A stretch of 47,257 bases of DNA from a virus. Position numbers and translations under genes: made by a program. Positions within the stretch are counted from its first letter, which is position 1, and every line of letters starts with the position of its first letter. The stretch spans positions 1-47,257 of IMG/VR virus record IMGVR_UViG_3300046535_000311; one strand, 5' to 3'. The notes under the pieces are model-generated. The model made no database searches. It had not been told where the DNA came from and saw only the letters and a program-made list of their open reading frames with translations. Of the stretch, positions 10,301 through 17,973 are shown one piece after another.

Positions 10301-11022
10301 CCAGCTCTATATCCTAGAGTGAAAGCCGTTTGCATCTGCGAGTCAGTTATATGACCAGGATTCATCGGAACAATGGTGCATGACTTGTTGTTCTGAGAAG
10401 GGGCTTGAACAACAGTCACACCAAGATCTGCTAAAGTGGCAACACCACCAGTTGCAAAGTTAGATCCATCAGTCCTTTCCAAAACAACACGGAAACCAAG
10501 ATATTTGTCAACATCAGATTGACTATCCCAATATGCAAAGAAGTCTGCTGAGTCTGCTTGGAATCTATCGAACTCGATCGTCATGGCGTATGTAGCGCCA
10601 GCAATCTGGTTCGTGCTAATAGGCAGTGCTGCCGAGCTTGTTGCACCATGCTTTGTAAACAGATGAGCAGCAGCAAATGCTGGATTACTCCAAACAGTTC
10701 CGGTTCCTTCCAATCTAACCGAACTACCAGCAGCAAGTGTGAATGGATCAGGAATGATTGAAACGCCACTGGTTGACATTGCTGCTACTCTCAACCTTGC
10801 CTTGGTTGAGATGCTATTCATCCTTACAGAAACATGGAATACAACCTTACGAACTTCACTGTATCTAGCTGGAGCTACTGGAATGACTGTTGGTAAGTCT
10901 CCAGCAGCGTATGGCAATGCATTCTGTCCAGTAAGATTGAAGTCAGTAACCGATGGCGTATTAGTAGGCGCCATCGTTGACAGTTCAAACTGCTTAGGAT
11001 AACGGATGCCTAGCAGACTCAT
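7297..11022 (-). CDS. Large tail protein with P22 gp10 / T7 gp12-like beta-propeller (1,241 aa)
   Basis: The ATG at 11022 is chosen because it overlaps the stop of the upstream gene by 4 bases. The first about 550 residues are Thr/Ser/Gly-rich beta-sandwich-like sequence. A fibronectin-III-like piece follows (around residues 590-690). After it comes a stretch resembling packaged-DNA stabilisation or tail-tube hub propellers: a YFTEPFEPESWP-type segment, a VICKRRKTYVLRF strand, and a SIWLADRGLALYDG blade motif. A Gly/Leu/Ala hexapeptide-like run sits late in the protein. It probably forms the tail hub that plugs the portal and carries fibres. The family match rests on motif resemblance read by eye. 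Confidence 0.75.
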   Translation of the reverse strand: MSLLGIRYPKQFELSTMAPTNTPSVTDFNLTGQNALPYAAGDLPTVIPVAPARYSEVRKVVFHVSVRMNSISTKARLRVAAMSTSGVSIIPDPFTLAAGSSVRLEGTGTVWSNPAFAAAHLFTKHGATSSAALPISTNQIAGATYAMTIEFDRFQADSADFFAYWDSQSDVDKYLGFRVVLERTDGSNFATGGVATLADLGVTVVQAPSQNNKSCTIVPMNPGHITDSQMQTAFTLGYRAGLFRYIASNWDNITSVNMLTWNFWASSNTRTFDIVLWDLTAYAPTTQNQLFSDSVTDNVSRAGGDVTLFRSADIKAFLVDGADHGILYKNNGGSAVTHPVSWLEIIQSGFEATECHHSGGNQFRIETTPTLYGSPATPIFDPTWYQSFPSDRIVSRKLHIALSHVSTTIDTTIRLHMDANLESNVTGLSGTSATIVGINPQQGSSPTATQGTKNQYVNFSPDPMGLAGQRKLIFGIVIGTGTGTDDFIGTAHIVYALLVPARETPEIGDVFPLGEFNPEGCASTAAGLGDDPSLLILTNGSTIPKKFNPTANDIEDAGIPAPFCDEASPTSQVDSTAASPNGGLGIGIYRYRYTFRNCCTGKESDPNDTDIVVDTTGASPAAQITLNFTNVRIPGDPQICEICLYRTVLGGDFPVMAKVGCFDPDTTSTFVDDLDDADLDFINDGLSTLNAPMPCVPIVVDYRNRLFGMGDIPDLSPAGTVSAVQGSDIITGDENVEWTRCLVGKFIQLEGDCMAYEIQCVMPPAAGLTPPLARLKLVKPYETASKTGSLYTICGRANRLYFTEPFEPESWPAINFIDIEIGDGDRLIGAVSNFDSLVICKRRKTYVLRFNENPLTEVVCPTRISSDIGCISPRSFAQVESGSIWLADRGLALYDGRSVQMLPESVMFDSYFTDPDNPNYVRRDSTGRCIGAVGVYYPRRQQYLLLLPTVQTVRGANLMMVWDAQLRNITVYKFCQEFLSMTVGKDSDGNQRVYLGDTNGFVWLLDIGDSDGVGYPGATGTVQGSVTDSGIDPLFGVAFIEDSNASFILGGLPGLAGLSGLAGLSAAFDGADLGLAGICVFYRSKTADPDDPWNSRVIFAATEHRLYVTPSFVNDAPSVDDDYLIGAIEFLAEFKPTNYGDDDTLKRNWRHAVVYEPEDKKSVVRIRLIPDFQNIDDAENVDDGTEGDGFLVDLSFAKGRQTLPVGRKLYNFEQVVISQFAPEAPVRILNHVVMVEPHTSK

Positions 11023-11951
11023 AATGGACCACCATCTACAACCAGGATCGACGCATCTAGGCTGCACCCGATGGCAGAAACCTGCCCCAAGTCCCGGTCC
11101 TGAAGCTCACTCAAGGACGCCGCTTCGCTTACTTGCGGGCCTCCACCCGTGGGGACAACCTCCATAGCAGGAATGAACTGCATAACGTTGTTCACCAACG
11201 CTCTTACATACTTCAACGTAAAGAATCCTGATGGATTGGTTACGCTTCCAAGAACGTTGATCTGTCCAAGCAGTGAACGAACACGCGATGCAGAAATGCT
11301 ATACAGCTTAGCTTGGTAGAATCCTCCAGTCTTGTATGTAAGATCAGCCTGAAGATAAGCGCCTGAGTTCAGATCGCTGTTGCCTTTGATTGCAATGCTA
11401 ACAGTCTGGTTTTCACTTGCACTTTGTGCAAAAGCATACTCAATCTGAACTTGATAAGACGATGATGCAGCGTTCTTGAACCATCTCAGGTAATCACTGG
11501 AGGCAAATGGAAGGTTGCGCGCTCCACTTACCCTCAACAGTGAACCCCCCGTAGCTGTGTAAAGGCTCGTGTTCCTCCACAACACTTGACTCAATCCCGC
11601 TGCATCATCGAAACTATCTGAAGGATAAGAATCGTCCGTCTGGAAGACCGGAATAGTAAAGGGTTGTCTTATGGAGATTCCCGTATCATCTGCCACAAGA
11701 AGCCATTCGCGTCCACAGCTATCAGTGTAAGTGTGTAGTCCGCACACAACACTACCAAACCTCTCATCCAATCCTCTTACGAATCCCTTCCTCTTCGATA
11801 GTGTATCTGATTGATTGATGGTTACGTTTACCGAGTCTTCGGTAAGTAAACCTCTACCATCATCAAGTCTGCCTCCCTTTGTGTCAGTTCCAGGCCAAGG
11901 CTTCCCTGGCTGACGGAGAGGGTAGGCGACCCACTTTGTCACGGTAGCCAC
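11019..11951 (-). CDS. Tail hub protein, N-terminal propeller-type partner (310 aa)
   Basis: The N-terminus contains a lead-in (SVNVTINQSDTLSKRKGF, followed by blade strands with WLLVADDTG) typical of the first blades of gp10/gp12-like tail hub propellers. A Ser/Thr-rich beta domain follows. The next gene downstream carries the later blade motifs, so the two may be a hub split into two polypeptides or two hub subunits. The start at 11951 overlaps the end of the adaptor gene by 13 bases and the stop overlaps the next ATG. A copy of GCTNACGGAG falls in its first codons. Confidence 0.7.
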   Translation of the reverse strand: MATVTKWVAYPLRQPGKPWPGTDTKGGRLDDGRGLLTEDSVNVTINQSDTLSKRKGFVRGLDERFGSVVCGLHTYTDSCGREWLLVADDTGISIRQPFTIPVFQTDDSYPSDSFDDAAGLSQVLWRNTSLYTATGGSLLRVSGARNLPFASSDYLRWFKNAASSSYQVQIEYAFAQSASENQTVSIAIKGNSDLNSGAYLQADLTYKTGGFYQAKLYSISASRVRSLLGQINVLGSVTNPSGFFTLKYVRALVNNVMQFIPAMEVVPTGGGPQVSEAASLSELQDRDLGQVSAIGCSLDASILVVDGGPL

Positions 11952-13624
11952 CCCAAGCCGCTAAGCTGCTCGACACGGGTAAGTGGCACTGGTATCGGTA
12001 GCTGGTCCCCTGGCGTCCTCATGACTTCTGGCGCATTCACGCTCATGTCTCGATACTGAGCACGGATCAGATCATCGAGTTTGCTCTTGAAGATGCCTGC
12101 TGTTGCTTGTGTGTTGTCTGGATCAGTGTCCAGAATCATAGCGTGAGCGGCTGCACCCCAAATCAGCACGTCCATGTGCTCTTGTGGAATGTATGGTATC
12201 TGCACGTCAGGCTTGGTTGGTCTTACCTTTCGTGCATAGTATTCCACCGTGATGTATGGATCGCTTACCAGCGAGACTTCGATCTGCTTCTTTGTATTCG
12301 GTGCAGTCAATACCGTTGGCGTTGGGAAGACCAGGATTTCTTGGCGGTTGTTGACCGATTGACCCTTGAGCATGTAGAGCCGCGGTGGCCCACCAGAGCC
12401 AGCTACCGAACCGAAGCGACTGCGGAACTGCTGCATGGGCACTTGGCGCAACGGTGGCCCGCTGTAGTTGCCAGGACGCACCAGATCGATCAATCCGCAG
12501 TCTTCTGGCAACTCGTAGTTGGCAATACCATTGCGCAAGTAGATGGTCGAGTCACGCCACAGCCAACGCCATGCTCCAAGCTTCCTAATGATATGGGACT
12601 CTGCATCTTGCACAAAGCCAAGATACGTGTCAAGCTTGGTCAGTCCTGAAGTAGTGGCGTTGTATTTGGCATCGCCATTCTTCTCAACCAACAGGATAAC
12701 ACGGTTTACCACTTGGGTATACGTGTAGAAGTTGTCAGGAGTGACACTTACCGGCTGAGCGAAGTCCTTTACCGTTTGGACTTGGAACAGTCCGCAACGC
12801 ATCAACGGATCACCAACTAGGCTGTATGGGCTGGTGCCTGATGGTTGAATGTTTGTGATGGCCGACAGGAAGTCAAATCCAGGACGGCCAACCACTCCCC
12901 ACAGCGGATCCCTTGTATCAGTGAAACTGATTACCGGCTCGTTCAGATGGCGATCGTTGATGTAGCCATCAAGTATAACCTGAGAATCCTGGCGCCGGAT
13001 TCGCAACCGCATATCCTGCCAGAAGCCTTGATACGGAATGTCACCAGTTACAGGCTGGGTAATCGACTGTGCAGCCAACCAAACTGGATCAACATTCAGA
13101 TCAGGAGATTGCAGAGTAACAGTAGCAAGAACGGTTGCTCCATCCGGTTCGCTAGATGATGGACGCGAAAGACTTGGAGCACGCTTGATGGGTTGGAACT
13201 TGATAAGTTTGACGATTGGCGCAGATCCATCCAGCGGACAAGTAACCCTGAGTCCATAGCCTTGGTCCCAACAGAATGGACTCTCTTCTTCTCCAAGATC
13301 CACAATCAATGGATCCTTGGACATGCGAGCAAGCAACGTGAACGAAGGGTCAGAAACGTCGCTTAGCGGAGGTTGTCCAGTTGCAGGATTCAGATCACGC
13401 GCCCACACGCCACGAACGATGTAGTCTGACGAGTCCATGTCGTCAGACACCATGAGCACTTGTGTCTTTGCCTTGGTTGGCAAGTATTGCTCAGGGCTTG
13501 TTCCAGACAAGCCGACAGGGATTACGGCTTCATCCGAAATGGAGACTGCTCCACAAGGGATATCGTAGTCTGAACCGATGTCTCCATCGATCCTGTCGAA
13601 CTTGTCCTGGAATGTTGATGTCAT
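11939..13624 (-). CDS. Tail adaptor-like protein with N-terminal beta domain (561 aa)
   Basis: Residues 1 to about 310 look like a beta-rich extension. From about residue 320 the protein has the helical pattern of phage head-tail adaptors (T7 gp11 / P22 gp4 type). These include VNRVILLVEKNG, a helix ending ESHIIRKLGAWRWLWRD, and the characteristic YELPEDCGLIDLVRP turn into a beta extension. Such proteins form a ring under the portal and connect it to the tail hub. The added N-terminal half is unusual in length. The ATG overlaps the upstream stop by 4 bases. Family assignment is by motif recognition. Confidence 0.7.
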   Translation of the reverse strand: MTSTFQDKFDRIDGDIGSDYDIPCGAVSISDEAVIPVGLSGTSPEQYLPTKAKTQVLMVSDDMDSSDYIVRGVWARDLNPATGQPPLSDVSDPSFTLLARMSKDPLIVDLGEEESPFCWDQGYGLRVTCPLDGSAPIVKLIKFQPIKRAPSLSRPSSSEPDGATVLATVTLQSPDLNVDPVWLAAQSITQPVTGDIPYQGFWQDMRLRIRRQDSQVILDGYINDRHLNEPVISFTDTRDPLWGVVGRPGFDFLSAITNIQPSGTSPYSLVGDPLMRCGLFQVQTVKDFAQPVSVTPDNFYTYTQVVNRVILLVEKNGDAKYNATTSGLTKLDTYLGFVQDAESHIIRKLGAWRWLWRDSTIYLRNGIANYELPEDCGLIDLVRPGNYSGPPLRQVPMQQFRSRFGSVAGSGGPPRLYMLKGQSVNNRQEILVFPTPTVLTAPNTKKQIEVSLVSDPYITVEYYARKVRPTKPDVQIPYIPQEHMDVLIWGAAAHAMILDTDPDNTQATAGIFKSKLDDLIRAQYRDMSVNAPEVMRTPGDQLPIPVPLTRVEQLSGLGWLP

Positions 13625-14442
13625 GCTGCCGCCAAAGACATGTAGTCTACGAAGCAGGACCTAGCAGTTCCAGTGCCGTTGTTCTTCAACACACGAGCGC
13701 CGGTTGCTACCTGATGTCCAAATCCAGCAGGATCGGTTGGAACGTTCTGCGAAGTCTGATGGACTTGCACACCATCAATAAGGAATGTCACGACGCCAGC
13801 AGTTGTGCATTCAATCCTGAAGACATGCATGTCGTTCGGATCGAAGTCAACCGTTGTGACATGCTTTGTGGTGTTGGTTGGATTTGTCGGATCAGCATCG
13901 CTGTCCTTTGCAGTTATACATGCCCACTTCGTTCCATCTACTGCACGATGGTAGCGGAAGTATGCACAGTTTACAGCATTCAACGCTGACAACAGGAAGT
14001 TGCTTCCGAATCCGGCTATGATGGAATACTCCTGTGCGCCTGTGCTAGTTGATCCAGTTATCCTTGCCTCAAATGCAAATGCCCTGGTTCCTAGCGTCAA
14101 CGATGACACAGCAGTAGACAGGCCACTCATGCCAGCAGCATTTGTAGTTCCAGTGCCGATTGAAGCAACGCCAACAGCCTTGGTGATATGATCTACGAAC
14201 GCCGTAGAGTCAACCAATGAACCACCATTTGCCACCGTGTTTGAATACGGTGACATATTTCCAGCAAGAGTGTTGTGGAAATCCTGGAACATGAATCTGT
14301 TAGCATTACTGCCAACAGCAGCTTGAACAGCAGCGATCAAGCTAGAAGTTCCTCCTGCCGGGAATCCTTCTAGAAAGGCTGGGAATCTACGCTTACTTTG
14401 CGTATATCCAAAAGCCTTGATTCCAACTACTTGTCCTGGCAT
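13621..14442 (-). CDS. Concanavalin/LamG-like structural protein (273 aa)
   Basis: The protein is Thr/Ser/Gly/Ala-rich. Its pattern of alternating beta strands includes FAFEARI, an extended YFRYH strand, MHVFRIECTTAGVVTFLIDG, and a closing strand with SCFVDYMSL. This is the signature of concanavalin A-like lectin jelly rolls found in phage head fibres, decoration proteins and receptor-binding domains. It sits between the capsid/zinc-ribbon genes and the tail adaptor, so a head decoration or virion surface role is most likely. It starts at an ATG 7 bases downstream of the preceding stop. Confidence 0.7.
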   Translation of the reverse strand: MPGQVVGIKAFGYTQSKRRFPAFLEGFPAGGTSSLIAAVQAAVGSNANRFMFQDFHNTLAGNMSPYSNTVANGGSLVDSTAFVDHITKAVGVASIGTGTTNAAGMSGLSTAVSSLTLGTRAFAFEARITGSTSTGAQEYSIIAGFGSNFLLSALNAVNCAYFRYHRAVDGTKWACITAKDSDADPTNPTNTTKHVTTVDFDPNDMHVFRIECTTAGVVTFLIDGVQVHQTSQNVPTDPAGFGHQVATGARVLKNNGTGTARSCFVDYMSLAAA

Positions 14443-14449
14443 ATGTCAC

Positions 14450-14878
14450 CTACAGATCAAAGTCCTTGTGACGATTGAGATTCTTCTTGTCATTCCAGTA
14501 GTCTTTGTCACCAGACTCTTTTATCTTACCATGATACAAGTCTGCTGGAACAGACTTCTTCATCTTGATAAGACCTTTGTTTCCTCCACGAGCTACAGCT
14601 TCCTTCTTCAACGCAATATCCTTGCGGAAGAGTTCTTCCCTGCGCTCAGCTTGTGCAGGAGTAAACACCATGCCACCTGGAGCTACACGCTTTTCAGACT
14701 TTACTTTGTTGTGGTCTTTGCAACCATTGGTATTTACCTGAACTGTCATCAGGTCTGCAATGAAGTTGCGAATCATTTTCTTACCACACGTCTTGCAAAC
14801 AGGGTGAGAATCACACTCTTCAACCGGCAGGTTGAGTGTTTCTAGCACGCCACACTTGCATTCGAACGTGTATCTCAT
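14450..14878 (-). CDS. FmdB-like zinc-ribbon protein (142 aa)
   Basis: The N-terminus has the FmdB-type zinc-ribbon layout: MRYTFECKCG, about 15 residues, then CKTCGKKM. The remainder is basic, rich in Lys/Arg/Glu, and probably helical. Similar ribbons are common as small phage proteins beside capsid genes and may bind nucleic acid or assist assembly. The ATG overlaps the TGA of the adjacent second zinc-ribbon gene (ATGA). A virion or regulatory role cannot be decided from sequence. Confidence 0.8.
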   Translation of the reverse strand: MRYTFECKCGVLETLNLPVEECDSHPVCKTCGKKMIRNFIADLMTVQVNTNGCKDHNKVKSEKRVAPGGMVFTPAQAERREELFRKDIALKKEAVARGGNKGLIKMKKSVPADLYHGKIKESGDKDYWNDKKNLNRHKDFDL

Positions 14879-15066
14879 CGCTTCTTCACCAAGTTACCTT
14901 TGTATCTTCCACGCACACGGCGAGGATCAGCGCACTTCCGTCAACCACCTTTCGAAGTAAACACCTTCACTTGCATGTGTCCACAGGCGATACACTTGAT
15001 GGTCAACTTGACCTTCTCACGTATCGCCTGTGCTTCTGCCCCGCACTTTACACAGATGCGGGGCAT
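14875..15066 (-). pseudogene. Small zinc-ribbon gene interrupted by an in-frame TGA
   Basis: From the ATG at 15066 the frame encodes 41 residues with two CxxC pairs (CVKC and CIAC), ending in FTSKGG at a TGA (14943-14941). The same frame then continues without interruption for 21 basic residues (RKCADPRRVRGRYKGNLVKKR) to a second TGA at 14877-14875. That second TGA overlaps the next ATG in the usual ATGA fashion. A single G-to-A change turning a Trp TGG into TGA explains this. TGA is a normal stop elsewhere in the genome, so code reassignment is not supported. It may still make a 41-residue ribbon protein. Confidence 0.75.
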
Positions 15067-15070
15067 GCTG

Positions 15071-16126
15071 TTACGAGAACGTTCCCGGGATCGGTCCGCA
15101 ACCAGGGATGCCGGTGCAGAGGCCGTCGATGTAGCCGATGGCGTTTGGCGCCAGGACTTCCAACGTGCCTTCGAACTCGATCATGCCCTTGGTTGAACTA
15201 CCGATCTTGGCCAGTTCAACGGCCAGGACAGGACGCAGCACGGCAACGCGAAGCTTGTTGGCTTCCGCAGCCGAGATACGAGCCGTGTTCTGGTAGCGAT
15301 GCAGGTAGACCTTCTGCGTTCCGAAGTCGGACTGGTAGAAGTCCACCGTGTTGATGACAGTCCGTTCCGCAACATTGATGTTGTAGCGGACCTGACTGTT
15401 CGGATTGAGCACCAGATTGCTCAAACCACGCTTCTGTGCAGCATTGCACCAAAGAGTGTCCGTCATGGCGCCCTTCTGCCACATGGCTTCCAGGAATCCA
15501 TTCAGGATACACTCATCGATGCACGTTGTTGGCGACAGACCTTCCACCGTCAACACCGTTCCGGTTTCCTCTTCCGTGAGACCAAGAGTGGTCACGCAAG
15601 TAGGATCCTGAGAAGATGCGAAGGCATAGAAGCCATCCATCTTGCGCGGCAACACGCCGACTTGGTTGCCCTGAACCGTCTGGAACTGACGGATGGAGTG
15701 AACGAGCGCGAACTCGATGAAGCGGGCAAGCTCCATGGTTGCCTTGCGCATCTGGTAGACGTATTCGTCCCGGATGCCTGCCGTGTTCACGTCTCGTTGG
15801 GTATCCGAGACATCGAAAGTCCGACGCAAGATGTGCGTCAGATTGCAGAGTCGCTTGCGCGGAACAAGCGGATCAAAGGTGGCATCGGAGCCTTCCGCAA
15901 CCGCTTGCACGTCAGCATTGCCAACGTCAGGGTCGCCGAAATCGGCCAGGATGTCCACAAGCCACTCATGAGTGGTGTTGGAAGCTGGAACCTTTTCGAA
16001 GTTGGACAGCATGAGAGTGTCCATTGGGGAAATGTTGGTGATGATCTCCAGCAGATCTTCACGGTTCCCCCTTTCCACGTCGAACGTGGAAAGAATGTTG
16101 GTATCACCTACGAAGCTAGAAGACAC
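15071..16126 (-). CDS. Major capsid protein, SU10 / DUF5309 type (351 aa)
   Basis: The N-terminal region has the hallmark order of this capsid family: a ...ISPMDTLMLSNFEK stretch, then NTTHEWLVD around residues 50-60. It continues with the E-loop/P-domain pattern and ends in the typical beta-rich tail (about residues 230-340). The 351-residue length fits an unprocessed HK97-fold subunit. It starts at GTG (16126) with a good AAGGA ribosome site 8 bases upstream. A 9-bp hairpin lies immediately before that site. The gene follows the scaffold gene directly. It should be the most abundant virion protein. Confidence 0.9.
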   Translation of the reverse strand: MSSSFVGDTNILSTFDVERGNREDLLEIITNISPMDTLMLSNFEKVPASNTTHEWLVDILADFGDPDVGNADVQAVAEGSDATFDPLVPRKRLCNLTHILRRTFDVSDTQRDVNTAGIRDEYVYQMRKATMELARFIEFALVHSIRQFQTVQGNQVGVLPRKMDGFYAFASSQDPTCVTTLGLTEEETGTVLTVEGLSPTTCIDECILNGFLEAMWQKGAMTDTLWCNAAQKRGLSNLVLNPNSQVRYNINVAERTVINTVDFYQSDFGTQKVYLHRYQNTARISAAEANKLRVAVLRPVLAVELAKIGSSTKGMIEFEGTLEVLAPNAIGYIDGLCTGIPGCGPIPGTFS

Positions 16127-16136
16127 AGTTGAGTCC

Positions 16137-16158
16137 TTGCGGTAGTTGTCTACCGCAA
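16137..16158 (-). promoter_or_regulatory. Hairpin in the leader of the capsid gene
   Basis: A perfect 9-bp stem (TTGCGGTAG / CTACCGCAA) with a 4-base loop occupies the 43-base gap between scaffold and capsid genes. Its 3' arm runs into the AAGGA ribosome-binding site of the GTG-started capsid gene. It lacks a U-tract, so it is not a terminator. Likely roles are mRNA end stabilisation or processing, or tuning of capsid translation. Confidence 0.6.
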
Positions 16159-16169
16159 TACCTCAACCA

Positions 16170-17198
16170 CTATCCACGTCGCTGAGATGACTGACCCGGA
16201 AGCCTGTTGCCCAGCTTCTTACGAAGCAACTCATCCATTGCGCGACCAGCTATCTTTTTGTCTTCAGGCTTGTCGCTTCTAGCTAGTTGGAAGGCTCGTT
16301 GCCGATCCATTTCCAACTCTTGCTCAGGAGTTTGCTTCGGTTCCACTGGCACATAGCGCGGTGCAGCATTCCCATTCTGTGGGGTAGCGATTGGAGGTAT
16401 CGCGGCTGCACGATCTTGTCTTCCGCCTTGCAACTCTTCCGGCTCAGCTATGGCACGGAATGCCTGTTCTACACTACAGTGTGGATTCTTCTCTCTGAAC
16501 ATCTGGATCAGAGGAACGTGAACCTCATACGAGAATCCATCATACTTCTGAGAGATGCGGTGCAAGTCTTCTTGCGTTGACCTGTCCTGCATTGTCTGAA
16601 GCACTGGTGATACTCGCGCCATAAGCCTTGTTTCCATGGCTTGCAGCGCCTCTGTGAGCCTGACATCTGACAACACTTGTTGTCTACTTTCAGGGTCCAG
16701 AGACTCAAGGTTCTGCTGGATAAGAGTATTGTATCGTTGCTCCATCTCAGCAAGTTTCTGCTGAGTCTGTTTGCTCGATTCTTGCAGTTGTTGGGCTTGC
16801 GCCTTGATCTGCTGTAACTCTTGATCCTTTGACCGAAGAAGCGTTGAGAACTCACTGAAGCGACGCTGAGCGTTCGGACTGAGTTGATCGACTTCCGAAG
16901 GCTGTTCCGATTGAACTACGGTCGGTGCCTGTTGTGGCTGCACCTGCATTTCCGCATTAGCTTGCACTGGCTCTTGCAGGTTGGGGCGACTGGCCGCAGC
17001 CTCTCGCCGTTGCTGCTCGATTGCCATACGTGCATAGCTTCCTGCTGGCGGAAGTGGGCGCGCGGGCTGTCCGTCCGAATCCACCGGCACTGGCCTTGGC
17101 TGGATTTGGGCACCCGTGCGGGCGTCCTTCATCGCAGCCTTGAGGTTCAGTGCAGCCTGATCCGATCGTGCGTTGAACTGGTTGTTGTTGGGAGCCAT
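16170..17198 (-). CDS. Probable capsid scaffolding protein (342 aa)
   Basis: The protein is Gln/Glu/Arg/Pro-rich. It has a disordered N-terminus (1-110), a long coiled-coil segment (about 115-185, rich in heptad-spaced Leu/Gln), and a charged helical C-terminus ending in basic residues. This layout, its size and its position between portal and major capsid genes fit a scaffolding protein. No protease motif is visible. A G+C-rich patch covers its N-terminal codons. No specific family was recognised, so the assignment is contextual. Confidence 0.75.
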   Translation of the reverse strand: MAPNNNQFNARSDQAALNLKAAMKDARTGAQIQPRPVPVDSDGQPARPLPPAGSYARMAIEQQRREAAASRPNLQEPVQANAEMQVQPQQAPTVVQSEQPSEVDQLSPNAQRRFSEFSTLLRSKDQELQQIKAQAQQLQESSKQTQQKLAEMEQRYNTLIQQNLESLDPESRQQVLSDVRLTEALQAMETRLMARVSPVLQTMQDRSTQEDLHRISQKYDGFSYEVHVPLIQMFREKNPHCSVEQAFRAIAEPEELQGGRQDRAAAIPPIATPQNGNAAPRYVPVEPKQTPEQELEMDRQRAFQLARSDKPEDKKIAGRAMDELLRKKLGNRLPGQSSQRRG

Positions 17199-17317
17199 CG
17201 TTCTCTTCGCGGGGCACGACTTCCGCTAGTCTTCAGTGCCAGTTCCGGTTCACGACTCCGGTTGTTCAGTGACTTTGATACTGTAGATATTTCAGCCTCT
17301 ACAGTCGGGCTTGCTGT

Positions 17318-17575
17318 CTAGTAAGTTCCGGCAGGAGTATCGTCGGAACCGCCGTTGCCCTTGTCGTATCCGACGACATCCCCACCTGTGCCACCAGGAT
17401 TGTCCTGATACTTGTAGTTGGGGCCGCCAGCAGCGTTGTGCGGCGAACGGGTCTTGGAGGCCATGGCCGCTTCGGTTTCATCGAAGCCCATGCGCCGGTT
17501 GAGCGGGACGGCCATCTGCTCAGTCTTGGACTGTGCAGCGCCGACACCTTCATTCGTGGGATGGCCAAACGTCAT
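17318..17575 (-). CDS. Small hypothetical protein in head module (85 aa)
   Basis: This is a hydrophilic Gly/Asn/Asp/Thr-rich protein with a low-complexity C-terminus and no recognisable domain. The ATG overlaps the stop of the upstream 133-residue gene by 4 bases, so it belongs to the same unit between portal and scaffold. The 119 bases that follow, before the scaffold start, hold no gene that I can see. They contain an 8-bp inverted repeat (17280-17287 / 17298-17305). Confidence 0.6.
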   Translation of the reverse strand: MTFGHPTNEGVGAAQSKTEQMAVPLNRRMGFDETEAAMASKTRSPHNAAGGPNYKYQDNPGGTGGDVVGYDKGNGGSDDTPAGTY

Positions 17576-17973
17576 GCTTGCTCCTCGGTTGGTTTTGGTT
17601 CTGGCAGCCTGAGCGCGGAAAGTTCATCTTCCACATGCGCAAGCTGTTCTTCAAGCTGATTCTTGTTGAACTTCACGTTGGACACCATGTCCAACACGGC
17701 TTGGAGTTCCAGGCATCGGCCCTTCATGGTGACAAGTTCATGCTCGTTCTTGGCACCTAGAAGTTGCGCAATCCGATACCGCTTCATATCCTCCAAGGAT
17801 TCAGTGAATACCTTGTAGGATGATTGATTCATCAGTCCAAGCAGACCATCAGCAGTCCTTAGACCAGCTTCGATCATCTGCTTTTTACGAAGAAGTCTCT
17901 TTTCATCAGTAGAAATAGTTTCCTCTACCGATGGCCAACCAGCTTCTTTCCAAAGATCGTGTTGCTCCGTCAC
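17572..17973 (-). CDS. Helical head-module protein (133 aa)
   Basis: It is a charged, helix-rich protein. It has a Lys/Arg patch near residue 25 and a coiled-coil second half with heptad Leu (about residues 70-125), ending in an acidic tail. It overlaps the portal stop by 4 bases and the following small gene by 4 bases. It may be a head-assembly cofactor. No family was recognised. Confidence 0.6.
   Translation of the reverse strand: MTEQHDLWKEAGWPSVEETISTDEKRLLRKKQMIEAGLRTADGLLGLMNQSSYKVFTESLEDMKRYRIAQLLGAKNEHELVTMKGRCLELQAVLDMVSNVKFNKNQLEEQLAHVEDELSALRLPEPKPTEEQA

Noticed and set aside
14875-15066. TGA decoded as tryptophan (alternative genetic code)
   Set aside because: Many genes here end in TGA, including the ATGA overlaps, and all large genes are intact with the standard code. 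A point mutation is simpler.
15299-16132. 277-codon plus-strand frame opposite the capsid gene
   Set aside because: The minus strand is a clear SU10-type capsid protein, and the plus frame is a mirror effect of its codon pattern.
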